This document shows positions 53,472-61,781 of a stretch of 64,000 nt of DNA, one piece after another. Every line of letters starts with the position of its first letter. The first letter of the stretch is position 1. Source of the stretch: Pseudomonadota bacterium (lineage in GTDB: Bacteria; Pseudomonadota; Gammaproteobacteria; Burkholderiales; Rhodocyclaceae); NCBI GenBank assembly GCA_018241665.1, contig JAFEDK010000019.1:73986-137985 (forward strand), written 5' to 3'. Both the position numbers and the translations under genes were made by a program. The notes beneath the pieces are model-generated. The model made no database searches, had not been told where the DNA came from, and worked only from the letters and a program-made list of their open reading frames with translations.

Positions 53472-53825
53472 ATGCCATCACCCGTACCCGAAGCCGCCAT
53501 CGCATTGGCCGCTCTTCGTATCAAGAAGTTCTGCATCACCCAAGAAGAGATATCCAAAGCCATCGGTGCCAGCCAGTCCCAGATCAGCCGGATTTTGTCC
53601 GGCAGGACGTCCGCTTCGTCAAAGCTCGCCCTTGATTTATGCACTTATGTATCACTGGCAGTCGGCGGCGTGTCTCGCGAAGCCGTTGCAAGCAACGATG
53701 AGCTGATGGACGCGCTGAAGGATGTCTGGGATGGAACGCCCACACACGCCCGAGCGCTGGCTACAGTCATTCGAAGCCTCGGTTTGTTCAAATCTCCCCC
53801 GCAGCCAGACCGGAGTACGTCGTGA
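53472..53825 (+). CDS. XRE-family HTH protein coupled to tniQ
   Basis: 117 residues. Helix-turn-helix: ITQEEISKAIGASQSQISRILSGRTSASSKLALDLCTYV. The C-terminal half is helical (NDELMDALKDVWDGTPTHARALATVIRSLGLF). It overlaps the following tniQ gene by four bases (GTGA), so both are made together. XRE regulators that control targeting genes are known in Tn7-like and CAST elements. Likely binds the palindrome just upstream. Confidence 0.85.
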   Translation: MPSPVPEAAIALAALRIKKFCITQEEISKAIGASQSQISRILSGRTSASSKLALDLCTYVSLAVGGVSREAVASNDELMDALKDVWDGTPTHARALATVIRSLGLFKSPPQPDRSTS

Positions 53826-54964
53826 TTCAAAATCTGCCGATTCCCCTCGACGATGAACTGGCCATAGGCGTGCTTGGCCGATTTGCACGCCTCAACGCAA
53901 TCCCGTCCATCACCTGGGCCACCCAGTCGATCAGGAAGGCGTTCCCGAGCGATGACAATGTCCCTGCCCTTTGGCTGGTCGCTCAGGCTTGCGGCGCACA
54001 CATAGCTGACTTCACGGCCAAGCACTCGATGATCCCCGTTCTGTACCCGGTGTCCCCTCACGCGGGCTCCGAGCGTGAAGCAAATCATCGACGGCATTTG
54101 GCTAATATCTACGGCCTCGGTGCCTCTGCGGGCGGGCGCCGGTGGTGCCCGAGATGCGCCCAAATTGACCATGGCGACCATGGTTTTGCCTACTGGCGGC
54201 GGCGACACCAGATCAATGGCATCGACTGGTGTCCAACCCACCATATCCCCCTTGGCATTCTGGCGGATGAATCGGTGATATCGGAGCCCAAGCGCCAGCC
54301 GGCCCTTAGTCACCTGACAGTCTCCGAGATCGACCTTCAGGACGAACTGGCGTCGTCTGCGATTCACCGTCTGCAGGGCATCTTGCTCGGATGGCTTCAC
54401 CGACCAGAGCCCGTTCACGTGCGAGCCTGGAGCGACGTTGTTCGCGAACGCTGCCACGCCCTCGACTTGCGGATAGGAGAAGTGGGGAAGCGCCCTGTCA
54501 CCAGCGACCTGATCCTGGAACACTTCCCGCAAAGTTGGCTGAAGCGGCATATGCCGGAGGTGGCATCCAAGCAGGCACTGGCATACATCAGGAAGATCGA
54601 CGGTGCCTGCATAGATCGGCACGTCGCTTACCCAGCCCTGGCTTGCGCTGCCATCCTGGCCGTACTGTTCGACAGTGCAGAAGAGGCGTTGGCCACCTTG
54701 GACCTGGCACATCGGCGGATTGCCGCCTACGGCAATGCTGTCGATGCGGCCAGCCAGGCTCTCGGCGCCTTTCTTGCTGGAGCTGGGCTCCAACAGGCCT
54801 GCAGAACGTTCGGTGCCGACATGGAGGACGTTGAGCGCCTGCTGCGAAACAGGTGCAGAGCAACCCGGGAACTGAGGTCGCCCGACGTGCTCACCGATCG
54901 GCTTGTTCATCTACACCTTCTTGATTCAGAAGCGGATGCGCGGGCCTATGACAACGTAAGCTGA
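53822..54964 (+). CDS. tniQ: TniQ-family target-selection protein (short, second TniQ)
   Basis: 380 residues, GTG start overlapping the XRE stop. TniQ hallmark: a zinc-binding region WCPRCAQIDHGDHGFAYWRRRHQINGIDWCPTHHIPL with Cys109, Cys112, Cys137 and His140. The N-terminal DDELAIGVLGRFARLN also fits. It is shorter than TnsD and lies on the strand opposite to the tns operon. It overlaps the end of the tnsD gene by 74 bp in convergent orientation. It probably serves a second target-site pathway under XRE control. Confidence 0.9.
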   Translation: MIQNLPIPLDDELAIGVLGRFARLNAIPSITWATQSIRKAFPSDDNVPALWLVAQACGAHIADFTAKHSMIPVLYPVSPHAGSEREANHRRHLANIYGLGASAGGRRWCPRCAQIDHGDHGFAYWRRRHQINGIDWCPTHHIPLGILADESVISEPKRQPALSHLTVSEIDLQDELASSAIHRLQGILLGWLHRPEPVHVRAWSDVVRERCHALDLRIGEVGKRPVTSDLILEHFPQSWLKRHMPEVASKQALAYIRKIDGACIDRHVAYPALACAAILAVLFDSAEEALATLDLAHRRIAAYGNAVDAASQALGAFLAGAGLQQACRTFGADMEDVERLLRNRCRATRELRSPDVLTDRLVHLHLLDSEADARAYDNVS

Positions 54965-56669
54965 CCGTCAGCGCCTCAACGGTCAGAGGCCATTGTTCCG
55001 GGCTGTGGATGGCCTTGCGTAGTGCAGGGAGTGCCCGTTTCAATTCGTCAAGCAACCGTCGCGGAGCTTCCCTGCTGCAGGACAGAGCTACGTTGCACAG
55101 CGCATCGGCCATCCGCGCATCCGATCGCTCCATCCGCACAGCGGCGTGATTCGCTCTGTGAGCGGTTGCCACACGCTCAAGCGATGCCTTGAGCCAATCG
55201 TGATCGTTGCGGTAGAGCCACGCGTAAACAGCCGGCTCAAGCCGCCGGAGCCTCTTGACGCCAAGATGAAGGTTTAGCGCCGCCACCTTCGCCCAGGCGG
55301 CCCTGGCCGCCATCCGGCGACTTTCTTGACGGACGCGATGCCATTCATCCTGAAGCCCCGGAACCGTGCGCAGAATCCTGGTCACGGTCAGTACCGACAC
55401 CTTGGCAGCGTCTGCAACAGCCTGCTTCTCGGCGCCATTCCTGAGCATTCCAAGTGCCAGGCTCCACGACGGGGCATCAAGTTTCTTGGGCCGTCTTGGC
55501 GGCTCAATCGCGACACGACATGCCCATGCGGCGAGCGTCGCATAGCTGACCCCCAACTGCCGCGCGGCCGCAGTCATACTAAGGTTACCGTCCCGAAGGG
55601 CTGTCAGGATCTCCTCCGGAACCGGCCCCTGGGTCGCCGCATCGCAGGTCGCCCGACGGGAGGCTGCGGTTGCCCATGTTTGGTCTGTGACCATCCCGCT
55701 GCTCTCGTAGGCTTGTTCGAAATCGTCGATCCCGTCAAACCAAGCGGCGATCCAAGTCAGATATCGCAGAGGATGTGCCAGGGAGCGTGCAGACAGAAGA
55801 CGGGCGAGTTGTCCCTGAAGCAAGCCCAAGTCGGCATCCTGACGTGCCTCGGGAAGACAAGCCAGTTTCGTTGCCAACTGGAGCAACCGAGGCTCGACCT
55901 CGCGCCAGCGGACACGGCCGCTGGCGTGGAGCATTCCGATACCCTCCATGCGAAGCCGGAAGGCTTGAGCAATCCGAACGGGGTCTGCAAAGCGCCCTGG
56001 GCTCATCCCTACAAGCGCGAGGCCCTGGGCTGCCAGCTGGCGTAACCAGTCGCCTTGGGTAGATTTGTCAGCGGCGTTATCCAGACACACGACTTCTTGG
56101 CCGCACGCAGGTACAGGAAGCGTCCAGGCAAATCGCGCCACTTGATCCAGCTTCAGGTGGGATACCCGCAGAGGAATGCCGTGGCTGGGACACACCCATA
56201 CACCAGGGAGCTGATGGGCCCGGCGCCAGTACGCCCAACCATGCCCCTCCAGATCGGCCTGCATACATTCAGGGCAGCTCTTCAAGGGATGCGCAGCTCC
56301 GAGCCCACTGGTCAGCAGACCTAGCCGGTATTTCAGATGCGCAATGCCATTGCCCCTCATGGCTGCTACGGATTGCCTTGCCAGATCCGAAGGCTTGAAA
56401 GGCCAGTAGAAAGGCAACAACGTCCGATCTCGGATAACTTGCTCAGCGGTTCCCAAGGATCCTTTGCTTCGAGCCACCAGCGCATCGATCCGGCCCGGAA
56501 AGTCATGAGCCGAGCCAATGCGCGCATGCCCGAAGAGTTGGAGACAAGTCGTGCGATCAAGTCCATTGGCAGCCAGCCGGTGGTAGCGGCTGCACCAGCT
56601 GAACAGCGTCTCGTCGGGCAATGGCGCCAGGCCAACCTTCGACTCAAAAATCTCAGCTTGTCTCGACAC
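54891..56669 (-). CDS. tnsD: TnsD/TniQ-family target-site selector
   Basis: 592 residues, GTG start at 56669. N-terminal TniQ domain (LPDETLFSWCSRYHRLAANG) with zinc ligands Cys132, Cys135, Cys160 and His163 in SCPECMQADLEGHGWAYWRRAHQLPGVWVCPSHGIPL. A C-terminal DNA-binding part contains an HTH (LSMTAAARQLGVSYATLAAWA) and further helical repeats, as in TnsD proteins that recognise a fixed chromosomal site. It overlaps tnsC by 17 bp and is the last gene of the tnsABCD operon. The site it reads is not identifiable here. Confidence 0.9.
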   Translation of the reverse strand: MSRQAEIFESKVGLAPLPDETLFSWCSRYHRLAANGLDRTTCLQLFGHARIGSAHDFPGRIDALVARSKGSLGTAEQVIRDRTLLPFYWPFKPSDLARQSVAAMRGNGIAHLKYRLGLLTSGLGAAHPLKSCPECMQADLEGHGWAYWRRAHQLPGVWVCPSHGIPLRVSHLKLDQVARFAWTLPVPACGQEVVCLDNAADKSTQGDWLRQLAAQGLALVGMSPGRFADPVRIAQAFRLRMEGIGMLHASGRVRWREVEPRLLQLATKLACLPEARQDADLGLLQGQLARLLSARSLAHPLRYLTWIAAWFDGIDDFEQAYESSGMVTDQTWATAASRRATCDAATQGPVPEEILTALRDGNLSMTAAARQLGVSYATLAAWACRVAIEPPRRPKKLDAPSWSLALGMLRNGAEKQAVADAAKVSVLTVTRILRTVPGLQDEWHRVRQESRRMAARAAWAKVAALNLHLGVKRLRRLEPAVYAWLYRNDHDWLKASLERVATAHRANHAAVRMERSDARMADALCNVALSCSREAPRRLLDELKRALPALRKAIHSPEQWPLTVEALTVSLRCHRPAHPLLNQEGVDEQADR

Positions 56670-58104
56670 GATCCCGTCCCGTTGGGGGTTCGCTGGAAGG
56701 TGACGACCTCTTGGCCGAGGACGGTTTGGACTTTGCCAAGGTACCCCGCAACAGCTCCGCGCCTTCGCGCAAGGTCTGAGCGGATATGGTGGAACGACGG
56801 GGCAAGGGCGTCACCTTGGCCGCATCGTTTGGCCGTAGGGGATGGTCGGCTGCCTGACGTAATACCCGGAGGGTCTTCTGTGCGTCGATACTCAGGGTGC
56901 TTTCCAGCATCGCCACCGGGGGGATGGTGCCGGTTTCTACGTTACCGGCCGCTCGGCCATGGAGCATCGGTCGCTGGAGCCCTCTGACCGGCGCAAAGGG
57001 GCACACCAGATCGGCACGCTGCTGGGCGATCAAGCCGGACACGGCCAGGGACGCCAAGTCTTCCACATCCTTGCGATGGCTACTGAATGCAGCGCTACGA
57101 TAGGCCTGCCTGACGTCATCCATGGTGACGGCGCGCGCACTCCGCCCGACGGCCACCCGATAGGCCTCCAGAAGGAGTTGCCGCAAGATTCTGAACAGTC
57201 CGGCGGTAAGCCGGTGCAGCTCGTGGGCGTGAGCAGACACCTCCAGATGAAAGTGCTCGGGTGCAACAGCAAGGTACTCACCAACCGCCGTGCGCCAAAT
57301 CTCCGAGTCGGCATCCGGTGGCTCAAGCACGATCGGATGCGCGAGAAGACGATCTTTCTCCTCATGGGGACGTTCGAGCAGCTTCTTGACCAAGGAGTAG
57401 TTGGCTGCATAAACAAGCGGAATGCCAGGACTCGCCAGGGTCATGATGAGCTGCGCCGTCTTGGTGCTTGCCTTGCCGCTTTGCGTGTAGAACTGCATCT
57501 CATCGACGATGAGCAACGCAGTACCCGTCGCCTGAAACCAGTCCCGGACGTGTGCGAGCAGGACACTCACATCGACCATCGTGCGGCCGGCGACCGCCAC
57601 AGGATTCGAGAGGCTCTTGAGCAGCGCCCGCACCGAGAGATGCGCCTGCACGGAAATGCGTCGAGCCGGATGGACCGTCAGCCGTTGCGAGTCCGTAACG
57701 AATTGGCTATCTGGGGTGACCTGGCAGATACGGACGAGTGCCTGCATGAGGGAAGACTTGCTGACACCGGCCAGGCCGGTCAGGCAGCGAATCGGGTAGG
57801 GCTTCCGAACTGTCTCGATCTCCCCGCTGCGCCGCCGGTTGTAATCCCTCAGCGTCGGATACATCGACTGGGAGTATTCCTTCGCTTGGTCCACCAGCAT
57901 GCGCAAGATTTCGATGTGGCGAGGTCCGGGGACGAAGACCTCGCTCCATGCAGCGTCCAAAGCGCTGCAGGCCCTCTCGACGGGCAAGGCCTGTAGATCT
58001 TTGACCGGCGTCACCGCGCGGTATGCCGCCCTCCGAATCGCATCGTCGGTATCCAGCCGATCAAACCAATGCAGCCACCCGTCTGCAGTAGAAGCAGCGC
58101 TCAT
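56653..58104 (-). CDS. tnsC: TnsC-like AAA+ transposition regulator
   Basis: 483 residues. Walker A GLAGVSKS (110-117) and Walker B ALLIVDEMQ (Asp201, Glu202), with TnsC-family surroundings PYPIRCLTG and RDWFQATGTALL. TnsC oligomerises with ATP on DNA, passing the target from TniQ/TnsD to TnsAB. A disordered Ser/Pro/Arg-rich tail (about 440-483) may contact the transposase. Start overlaps the tnsB stop by four bases (ATGA). Confidence 0.92.
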   Translation of the reverse strand: MSAASTADGWLHWFDRLDTDDAIRRAAYRAVTPVKDLQALPVERACSALDAAWSEVFVPGPRHIEILRMLVDQAKEYSQSMYPTLRDYNRRRSGEIETVRKPYPIRCLTGLAGVSKSSLMQALVRICQVTPDSQFVTDSQRLTVHPARRISVQAHLSVRALLKSLSNPVAVAGRTMVDVSVLLAHVRDWFQATGTALLIVDEMQFYTQSGKASTKTAQLIMTLASPGIPLVYAANYSLVKKLLERPHEEKDRLLAHPIVLEPPDADSEIWRTAVGEYLAVAPEHFHLEVSAHAHELHRLTAGLFRILRQLLLEAYRVAVGRSARAVTMDDVRQAYRSAAFSSHRKDVEDLASLAVSGLIAQQRADLVCPFAPVRGLQRPMLHGRAAGNVETGTIPPVAMLESTLSIDAQKTLRVLRQAADHPLRPNDAAKVTPLPRRSTISAQTLREGAELLRGTLAKSKPSSAKRSSPSSEPPTGRDRVETS

Positions 58105-60239
58105 CGCTTTCCTCCTTCCGCTCGCAGGTATTGCATGATCTGCCTGCGTTCCTCCACTGAAGCGGCCTTCGATCTCTTGTTCCTTCCCCCCTTGACGACA
58201 CCCTGGTCGAACGGCTGGCCTGCATGCTGCTCGAATGCAGCCTCGTACTCGGCTCGCGCAGCAAGCCGGTGGGATTGGAGCTCCAGTTTCCCATCGCGCC
58301 GCAGGCGCTCAAGCTGCTCCAGCTCCACCACCGAGATGTAGAGTTGTTCCTCCCCATCCCGGATGGCCAGCATCGCATCCACCTCGATCAGATCCGCTCC
58401 CACCTCCACCCACAGGTGGCGCACGCAGATATCCAACATGTAGCCACCCAGCCGATACGTTCCGCAGGTGTGTGCCTTCTGCAACGCGCCCGACCGCTGT
58501 AGCGCCGCGGAGTCAAAGCGCATTTCCTTGAAGTACACCGCATCGTCCTGAACGGTCAGCTCAATGGGTGTCAGGTATGCCCGGACGGCCTCTTCGAAGC
58601 GCATTGAAACGGCGTGGTTGCGTCCTCGGCGATCCAGGTAGTTCCAGAAAGCAACAGGGATCGGAAACACACCGGCTTCGACTGCATCGTTGTTGAGCCG
58701 GTCCGTCACATCGATGCTGTGGTTATCGGCGATCGTCCTGATGATCTCCTGGGCCGCCAATTGGGCTATCGAGAGACGCGTCTCCACATAGTGGGGCTTA
58801 CCTTCGAGCTTGACCGCCTTCGGGTGGGTCGTTTCGATGGACGCCTTGGATTGCCCTGCGTAACTGGGCGCCGACTCCTTGATGACGGGCCGCAGAGCAG
58901 GCTCCGTCGATTCGGCCTTGGCTGTAGCGCCAGGACCTCGGTCATGGATCACATGGGGTGACACCCCGACGCTCGGCCAGTCGCCCTCCCGGATCTGCAA
59001 GCCGAACAGGCTGCAGAACTTCACCTTATCGATGGCTTCGCAGAACTTGGCCAGGCGATACGCTGACGCCGCCTCTCCCCCTATGGAGAATCCAATCCCG
59101 ACAATCATCCCGGATGCGATGCAGCGCGTGCGCACAACCCAGAGTGTCGGCTGGTGGCTGCCGGGCAAGTAACCTTTGGCCACCTGATCACAACAATAGG
59201 CATCCTGCTCGGTCCGTTCCATGAGGTTGCCCACGCTCTCAGCAAAGCGACCAAGCGAATGCTGTAACCGGGTCCTGACCCGGGTATGGCCATACTTGTA
59301 GACTTGGCGCACCTCCAGTGGAAAGGCTTGGCCGACCCGGTAGGCGAACTGACCAAAGGTTGGAAAGGCCCTGCCGGCGGGGTGTACGAAGGACTTTCTA
59401 CCCTGGGGGTCGGTTTGCACCACACAGCCGAACACGGTGCGCAGGGTCCGGCGATAGATCGCGCGCAGGTGCTGCCCTGGGCCGGCATACTTGCGGTACC
59501 CCTCCAGAATCCGATCAATCATCTCCTGGTCGTTGGAACCGTGGCCATGATGGGCGCCCTTCAGCCTTGATGGACGGCCAAACTTCCGCTCGCGCCCCAT
59601 CCGATCCCAATGACCAATGTGATGAACCGGATAGTGCAGGGCCCACCGACTGCAACCGAAGCACACGTAGGCATAGAACGCGGTCCGAAAGCGCGTTTCA
59701 TGCTGTGGCGGCTTACACGCCCTCGCGTGCGCATTGATGAGGGTATCGGGAGACTCGGCGCCCAGAATCTGGTCCAGGTTCTGCACCAGCGGCCATAGAT
59801 GCGCCAGGGTCTGGTCGATACGCGCAGCGTGGCTGCGCTTCTGGCCCACCCGTAGTTCGGCGTACGCTTGGAGTTCTACGACGGTCACGCCGGATAGCCA
59901 AGGGGGAAGCTCATCCTGGGTTTCGCACGCGAAAATCAGCCCACGCTCCAAGGCCTGCTCGAATCGATGTCGAGACAGGAAATGGAGAACAGGCCTGTAG
60001 CTGGCATATGTTGTTCCGCCCGCGCCCTGATCAGCGACACCCGGATGCCCCCCGGATGCGCCTCCTCTGGAGCTGATTTCGGCACTCCTTTGGCCTTCAC
60101 CACCGCGCTGGCGTTTGCGCTGAAATTCCACCAGCAACACGCGCTGTCGGGCCGGGTCGCTGCGGAGCAGGTGATAACGTACGCCCTTGCAAAGGGCATC
60201 AAAGCCCTCTGGGGCACATAACTGAGTACCGGTTCGCAT
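58101..60239 (-). CDS. tnsB: TnsB-like DDE transposase
   Basis: 712 residues. The RNase H-fold catalytic triad is present: Asp351 (CDQVAKG), Asp433 (HDRGPGA) and Glu469 (ASIETTHPK), all in the order and setting of TnsB. N-terminal DNA-binding part, then HLRAIYRRTLRTVFG, and a C-terminal basic tail ending QGVVKGGRNKRSKAASVEERRQIMQYLRAEGGKR. TnsB binds the ends and joins the 3' ends to the target. ATG at 60239 follows GAGGTG. Nine bp after tnsA. Confidence 0.93.
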   Translation of the reverse strand: MRTGTQLCAPEGFDALCKGVRYHLLRSDPARQRVLLVEFQRKRQRGGEGQRSAEISSRGGASGGHPGVADQGAGGTTYASYRPVLHFLSRHRFEQALERGLIFACETQDELPPWLSGVTVVELQAYAELRVGQKRSHAARIDQTLAHLWPLVQNLDQILGAESPDTLINAHARACKPPQHETRFRTAFYAYVCFGCSRWALHYPVHHIGHWDRMGRERKFGRPSRLKGAHHGHGSNDQEMIDRILEGYRKYAGPGQHLRAIYRRTLRTVFGCVVQTDPQGRKSFVHPAGRAFPTFGQFAYRVGQAFPLEVRQVYKYGHTRVRTRLQHSLGRFAESVGNLMERTEQDAYCCDQVAKGYLPGSHQPTLWVVRTRCIASGMIVGIGFSIGGEAASAYRLAKFCEAIDKVKFCSLFGLQIREGDWPSVGVSPHVIHDRGPGATAKAESTEPALRPVIKESAPSYAGQSKASIETTHPKAVKLEGKPHYVETRLSIAQLAAQEIIRTIADNHSIDVTDRLNNDAVEAGVFPIPVAFWNYLDRRGRNHAVSMRFEEAVRAYLTPIELTVQDDAVYFKEMRFDSAALQRSGALQKAHTCGTYRLGGYMLDICVRHLWVEVGADLIEVDAMLAIRDGEEQLYISVVELEQLERLRRDGKLELQSHRLAARAEYEAAFEQHAGQPFDQGVVKGGRNKRSKAASVEERRQIMQYLRAEGGKR

Positions 60240-60248
60240 GGTCGCACC

Positions 60249-61235
60249 TCATGCCTGCTGCCGCGCAAACCAACTCGCGTAGACCTGGAGCGGATCGCGG
60301 CGCTCCGGCCGTAAAGGGCGGTCAACGAAGATGACCTCCTCCATCAACTCCGGGCGTACGTCGCGACGCCAAAGCGCACGGAAAAACAGGGCTTTGGCCG
60401 TCTCCAAGTCCAGATCGTGTCGATGAATGACGGAGAGCAGGATTTCGAGAGGGGGCTGCTCCGTCTGCAACGACGCCCGCAAGCGATCGCAGACCTCTTC
60501 ATAGATCGATGCATCGACGCCAGCGGCCCGGTGTTGCACCAGAATGAGGCTTCGGAGGTTCTGCGCAAACAGCTCGGGGATATCGGAGTCCACGATACGG
60601 ACAGTGGGGATGCCCGCGTCCAGGTAGTAGCGCTCCTCGATGGCGTGCCGGGCACGCACCGCCGCCTCTTGCACCTCGGCACGGCGGGCCGGGCGGCGAC
60701 CCAACGGGCGACGCTGAAACTCCTCCTCCGAAGCCTTGACCGTCCAGTTCACGCAATAGGGGCCATGATCGTCCGTCAGGAACAACAGGAAATCGCCTAT
60801 GAATGGCGCTGGCACAGGAACCCGGTCGGTACCATCCGGGTGGTCAATGAAAATCCACGGGAGCCGATCGATCATGTCCAGGCGTTCGCACACATCAATC
60901 GTGCCACGCAGACCCGGTAGTTCAAGACCCGTGGCCAGACTGTGGCCTGCCAGCGGATGTGGCTTTGATTCCGTGGCGAGCATCCGCTGCTCCTGGAGCT
61001 CAAACAACTGTGGATTGAACAGCGCCAGTAACAGCACCTTCTGCTCGACCAAGGACAAGGTATGGCAGTAGCGATCCAAGCGTTCCGACCAGACTTGTGC
61101 TGGCCGACTTCTGGAGGGGGCTTCCTCCCGCGTAGCGCGAATCGCGGGGTCGTACTGCTTGCCCCATTGGGGTGGATCCTGACGACGCAGGATTTCCTTC
61201 AGACGCGCCAGAGTCAGTTTGATGGCTTTGGGCAT
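60249..61235 (-). CDS. tnsA: TnsA-like endonuclease
   Basis: 328 residues from the ATG at 61235, chosen because GGAAAGGAACTGGC precedes it; a frame 33 codons longer runs into the structured RNA region. N-terminal restriction-enzyme-like nuclease with the TnsA triad Glu64 (VEQK), Asp148 (FIGDFLLFL) and Lys167 (NWTVK); then a C-terminal winged-helix domain. TnsA cuts the 5' ends of the element, giving cut-and-paste transposition with TnsB. First gene of tnsABCD, with the outer element end expected a short way beyond it at higher coordinates. Confidence 0.92.
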   Translation of the reverse strand: MPKAIKLTLARLKEILRRQDPPQWGKQYDPAIRATREEAPSRSRPAQVWSERLDRYCHTLSLVEQKVLLLALFNPQLFELQEQRMLATESKPHPLAGHSLATGLELPGLRGTIDVCERLDMIDRLPWIFIDHPDGTDRVPVPAPFIGDFLLFLTDDHGPYCVNWTVKASEEEFQRRPLGRRPARRAEVQEAAVRARHAIEERYYLDAGIPTVRIVDSDIPELFAQNLRSLILVQHRAAGVDASIYEEVCDRLRASLQTEQPPLEILLSVIHRHDLDLETAKALFFRALWRRDVRPELMEEVIFVDRPLRPERRDPLQVYASWFARQQA

Positions 61236-61284
61236 GCCAGTTCCTTTCCGACCGGGATCTCCGGCCTGAAAAACCGATAGGGAA

Positions 61285-61403
61285 AGGAAGGCCCTTGACG
61301 CGCGCAGAGTGCGCGAGTAGATTTCAACCACCAAGCGAAATCTGAGGGTCTTCCTCAGTACGAAACGCCGCCAGCCTGCCAGCCGGCGGCGTTTTTGTTT
61401 TTT
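61285..61403 (+). ncRNA. candidate small RNA with three-way junction and intrinsic terminator
   Basis: On the + strand, an outer stem of 11 pairs (61285-61295 with 61345-61355, including one G-U pair) encloses two hairpins: 61301-61315 (6-bp GC stem) and 61319-61343 (7-bp AGATTTC/GAAATCT with an 11-nt C/A-rich loop AACCACCAAGC). Next is a 10-bp terminator stem 61363-61372/61385-61394 followed by TTTTTGTTTTTT. The G-U pair and T-tract both fix the + strand. No protein gene lies upstream in this direction, since tnsA runs the other way. No clear promoter is visible. It could instead be a leader or end element of the transposon. Confidence 0.55.
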
Positions 61404-61418
61404 CGGGGCGTCAAGTCG

Positions 61419-61709
61419 TCATGAATGCCTCCCGCCGCTTGCCATTGCCGCAGCCAAACCCTCCGGCGACCTCGCTGCGGTGTCCGCTCCACTTATCGCC
61501 AGCGAGGGAGGTCTTGACGATTTGAGGCCAAGCGCCACGGCAATCCGATGGCTTTCTCCGCGGCTCGCTCGACTGCGCCCCGACAGCACGCTATAGACCA
61601 AATGGACGTCAAACCCGCGCTGACGGGCCCAGTCCACGACCGACACTCCCTCCTCGTAGAACTGCCGCTTGACGGCATCCAGCTCGGACTGGCTTGGCGC
61701 TATTGACAT
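61419..61709 (-). CDS. BcepMu gp16-like phage-type DNA-binding protein
   Basis: 96 residues from ATG 61709 (MSIAPSQSELDAVK); a start at 61751 is less likely because it lies inside the operator. HTH-like core: RQFYEEGVSVVDWARQRGFDVHLVYSVLSGRSRASRGESHRIAVALGLK, the pattern of the BcepMu gp16 family found in Mu-like phages and related mobile DNA. Divergent from the regulator at 61782, with a shared operator, as in a phage-type switch. Confidence 0.75.
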   Translation of the reverse strand: MSIAPSQSELDAVKRQFYEEGVSVVDWARQRGFDVHLVYSVLSGRSRASRGESHRIAVALGLKSSRPPSLAISGADTAARSPEGLAAAMASGGRHS

Positions 61710-61737
61710 GGGTTTGATCAAAATTGAATTAAAATAA

Positions 61738-61770
61738 CTATTGACGGTCAATAGTTTCTATAAATATACT
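61738..61770 (+). promoter_or_regulatory. operator palindrome and promoter of a divergent regulator pair
   Basis: CTATTGACGGTCAATAG (61738-61754) is a perfect palindrome with 8-bp arms. It contains the -35 TTGACG (61741-61746) of a promoter with -10 TATACT (61765-61770), spacing 18. Transcription would start about 5 nt before the ATG at 61782, so that gene is nearly leaderless. Binding here would block transcription of both divergent genes. Confidence 0.7.
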
Positions 61771-61781
61771 AATCTCAGAAT

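Noticed and set aside
56653-58104. Tn5053-type TniB instead of TnsC
   Set aside because: The neighbouring TnsA nuclease and a TnsB with the TnsB-type triad, plus a long TnsD, place the operon in the Tn7 group. The protein is also longer than a typical TniB.
61285-61403. tRNA, SRP RNA, 6S RNA or tmRNA
   Set aside because: There is no T-arm sequence, no CCA-type acceptor arrangement, no GGAA/AGCA SRP loop and the size is wrong. The fold is a simple three-way junction unlike these classes.
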